This document shows positions 5,449 to 5,675 of a stretch of 5,675 nt of DNA, piece by piece. The stretch covers positions 1-5,675 of the forward strand of contig JAOZLK010000321.1 of the NCBI GenBank assembly GCA_029934875.1. Reading direction: 5' to 3'. The notes under the pieces are model-generated. The model had not been told where the DNA came from and did no database searches. It worked only from the letters and a program-made list of their open reading frames with translations. Position numbers and translations under genes: made by a program. This stretch comes from Bacteroidales bacterium (GTDB taxonomy: Bacteria > Bacteroidota > Bacteroidia > Bacteroidales > GCA-2748055). The number at the start of each line of letters is the position of its first letter. The stretch's first letter is position 1.

Positions 5449-5675
5449 TTATGCTCTTAGAGCGTTTACGACTTTCATTCCAAAGATTTTCCTGAGGGGA
5501 TATCCAATGGCCAGAATTACCATGCTCATTACGATCACCATTTGGGAAATGTAGTAAGTGTCAATGGTCCAGAAAGCCATTTTTGGCTCCATGCCATATT
5601 CTTCAAACATCTTTGCTGTTTCCCCTTTGAAAATAATAGGGTGATCCACGCCATAGAGAATCAATACAGTGGCGA
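5449..5675 (-). CDS. FtsX-like ABC transporter permease, C-terminal part (cut by window edge)
   Basis: This frame is open to the right edge of the window, so only about the last 75 residues are visible. A TTG at 5664 could be taken as a start, but the frame continues through it and the gene is simply truncated. The visible part carries a last periplasmic loop (HPIIFKGETAKMFEEYGMEP), one hydrophobic helix (ISQMVIVMSMVILAIGYPL) and the tail RKIFGMKVVNALRA. This corresponds to TM4 plus the YP..K......ALR ending of LolC/E-type permeases and aligns by eye with the last 65 residues of the next permease. It is therefore a second, diverged paralogue, probably the other half of a heterodimer. The 10-bp spacing to the next gene indicates an operon. 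Confidence 0.88.
   Translation of the reverse strand, partial: ATVLILYGVDHPIIFKGETAKMFEEYGMEPKMAFWTIDTYYISQMVIVMSMVILAIGYPLRKIFGMKVVNALRA

Noticed and set aside
5449..5664. A complete 71-residue protein starting at TTG 5664
   Set aside because: The frame continues through the TTG to the window edge and the sequence is the C-terminal end of an FtsX-like permease, so it is a truncated gene, not a small one.

Overview
All recognisable genes in this window lie on the minus strand, so it reads from right to left. The likely source is a member of the Bacteroidota, probably Bacteroidales-like. This is inferred from the style of the proteins, from start codons preceded by A/T-rich or A-tract sequence instead of Shine-Dalgarno motifs, and from a dtd / (MazG-like remnant) / deoC order that I recall from Bacteroides-type genomes. 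No rRNA, tRNA, CRISPR array, transposase or integrase is visible.

Right part (about 2070-5675): a transporter operon of the LolCDE/FtsX type. It has the 3' end of one FtsX-like permease (cut by the window edge), a second full permease, a LolD/MacB-family ATPase with all nucleotide-binding motifs intact, and a signal-peptide-bearing predicted outer-membrane beta-barrel whose start overlaps the ATPase stop. Between the second permease and the ATPase lies an in-register array of eight degenerate 7-bp repeats (consensus GTTATTG on the coding strand), which gives an mRNA leader almost free of C. Together the genes suggest an inner-membrane ABC machine that extracts or exports a lipid, lipoprotein or other hydrophobic substrate, with a dedicated outer-membrane partner. 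The substrate cannot be read from the sequence.

Left part (about 1-2036): a small housekeeping group. A stand-alone receiver-domain response regulator overlaps dtd (D-aminoacyl-tRNA deacylase) by ATGA, and deoC (deoxyribose-phosphate aldolase) lies downstream. The roughly 100-bp gap between dtd and deoC is not empty. It encodes, in frame and ending 14 bp before deoC, what looks like the last 28 residues of a MazG-like nucleotide pyrophosphohydrolase whose start and catalytic part are gone. This looks like a gene lost by internal deletion.

Beyond deoC, positions 1-108 hold an 11-bp-stem inverted repeat that may end the deoC transcript, plus edge fragments too short to assign. The most interesting points are the MazG-like remnant, the heptamer array in the ATPase leader, and the outer-membrane protein attached to a Lol-type ABC operon.
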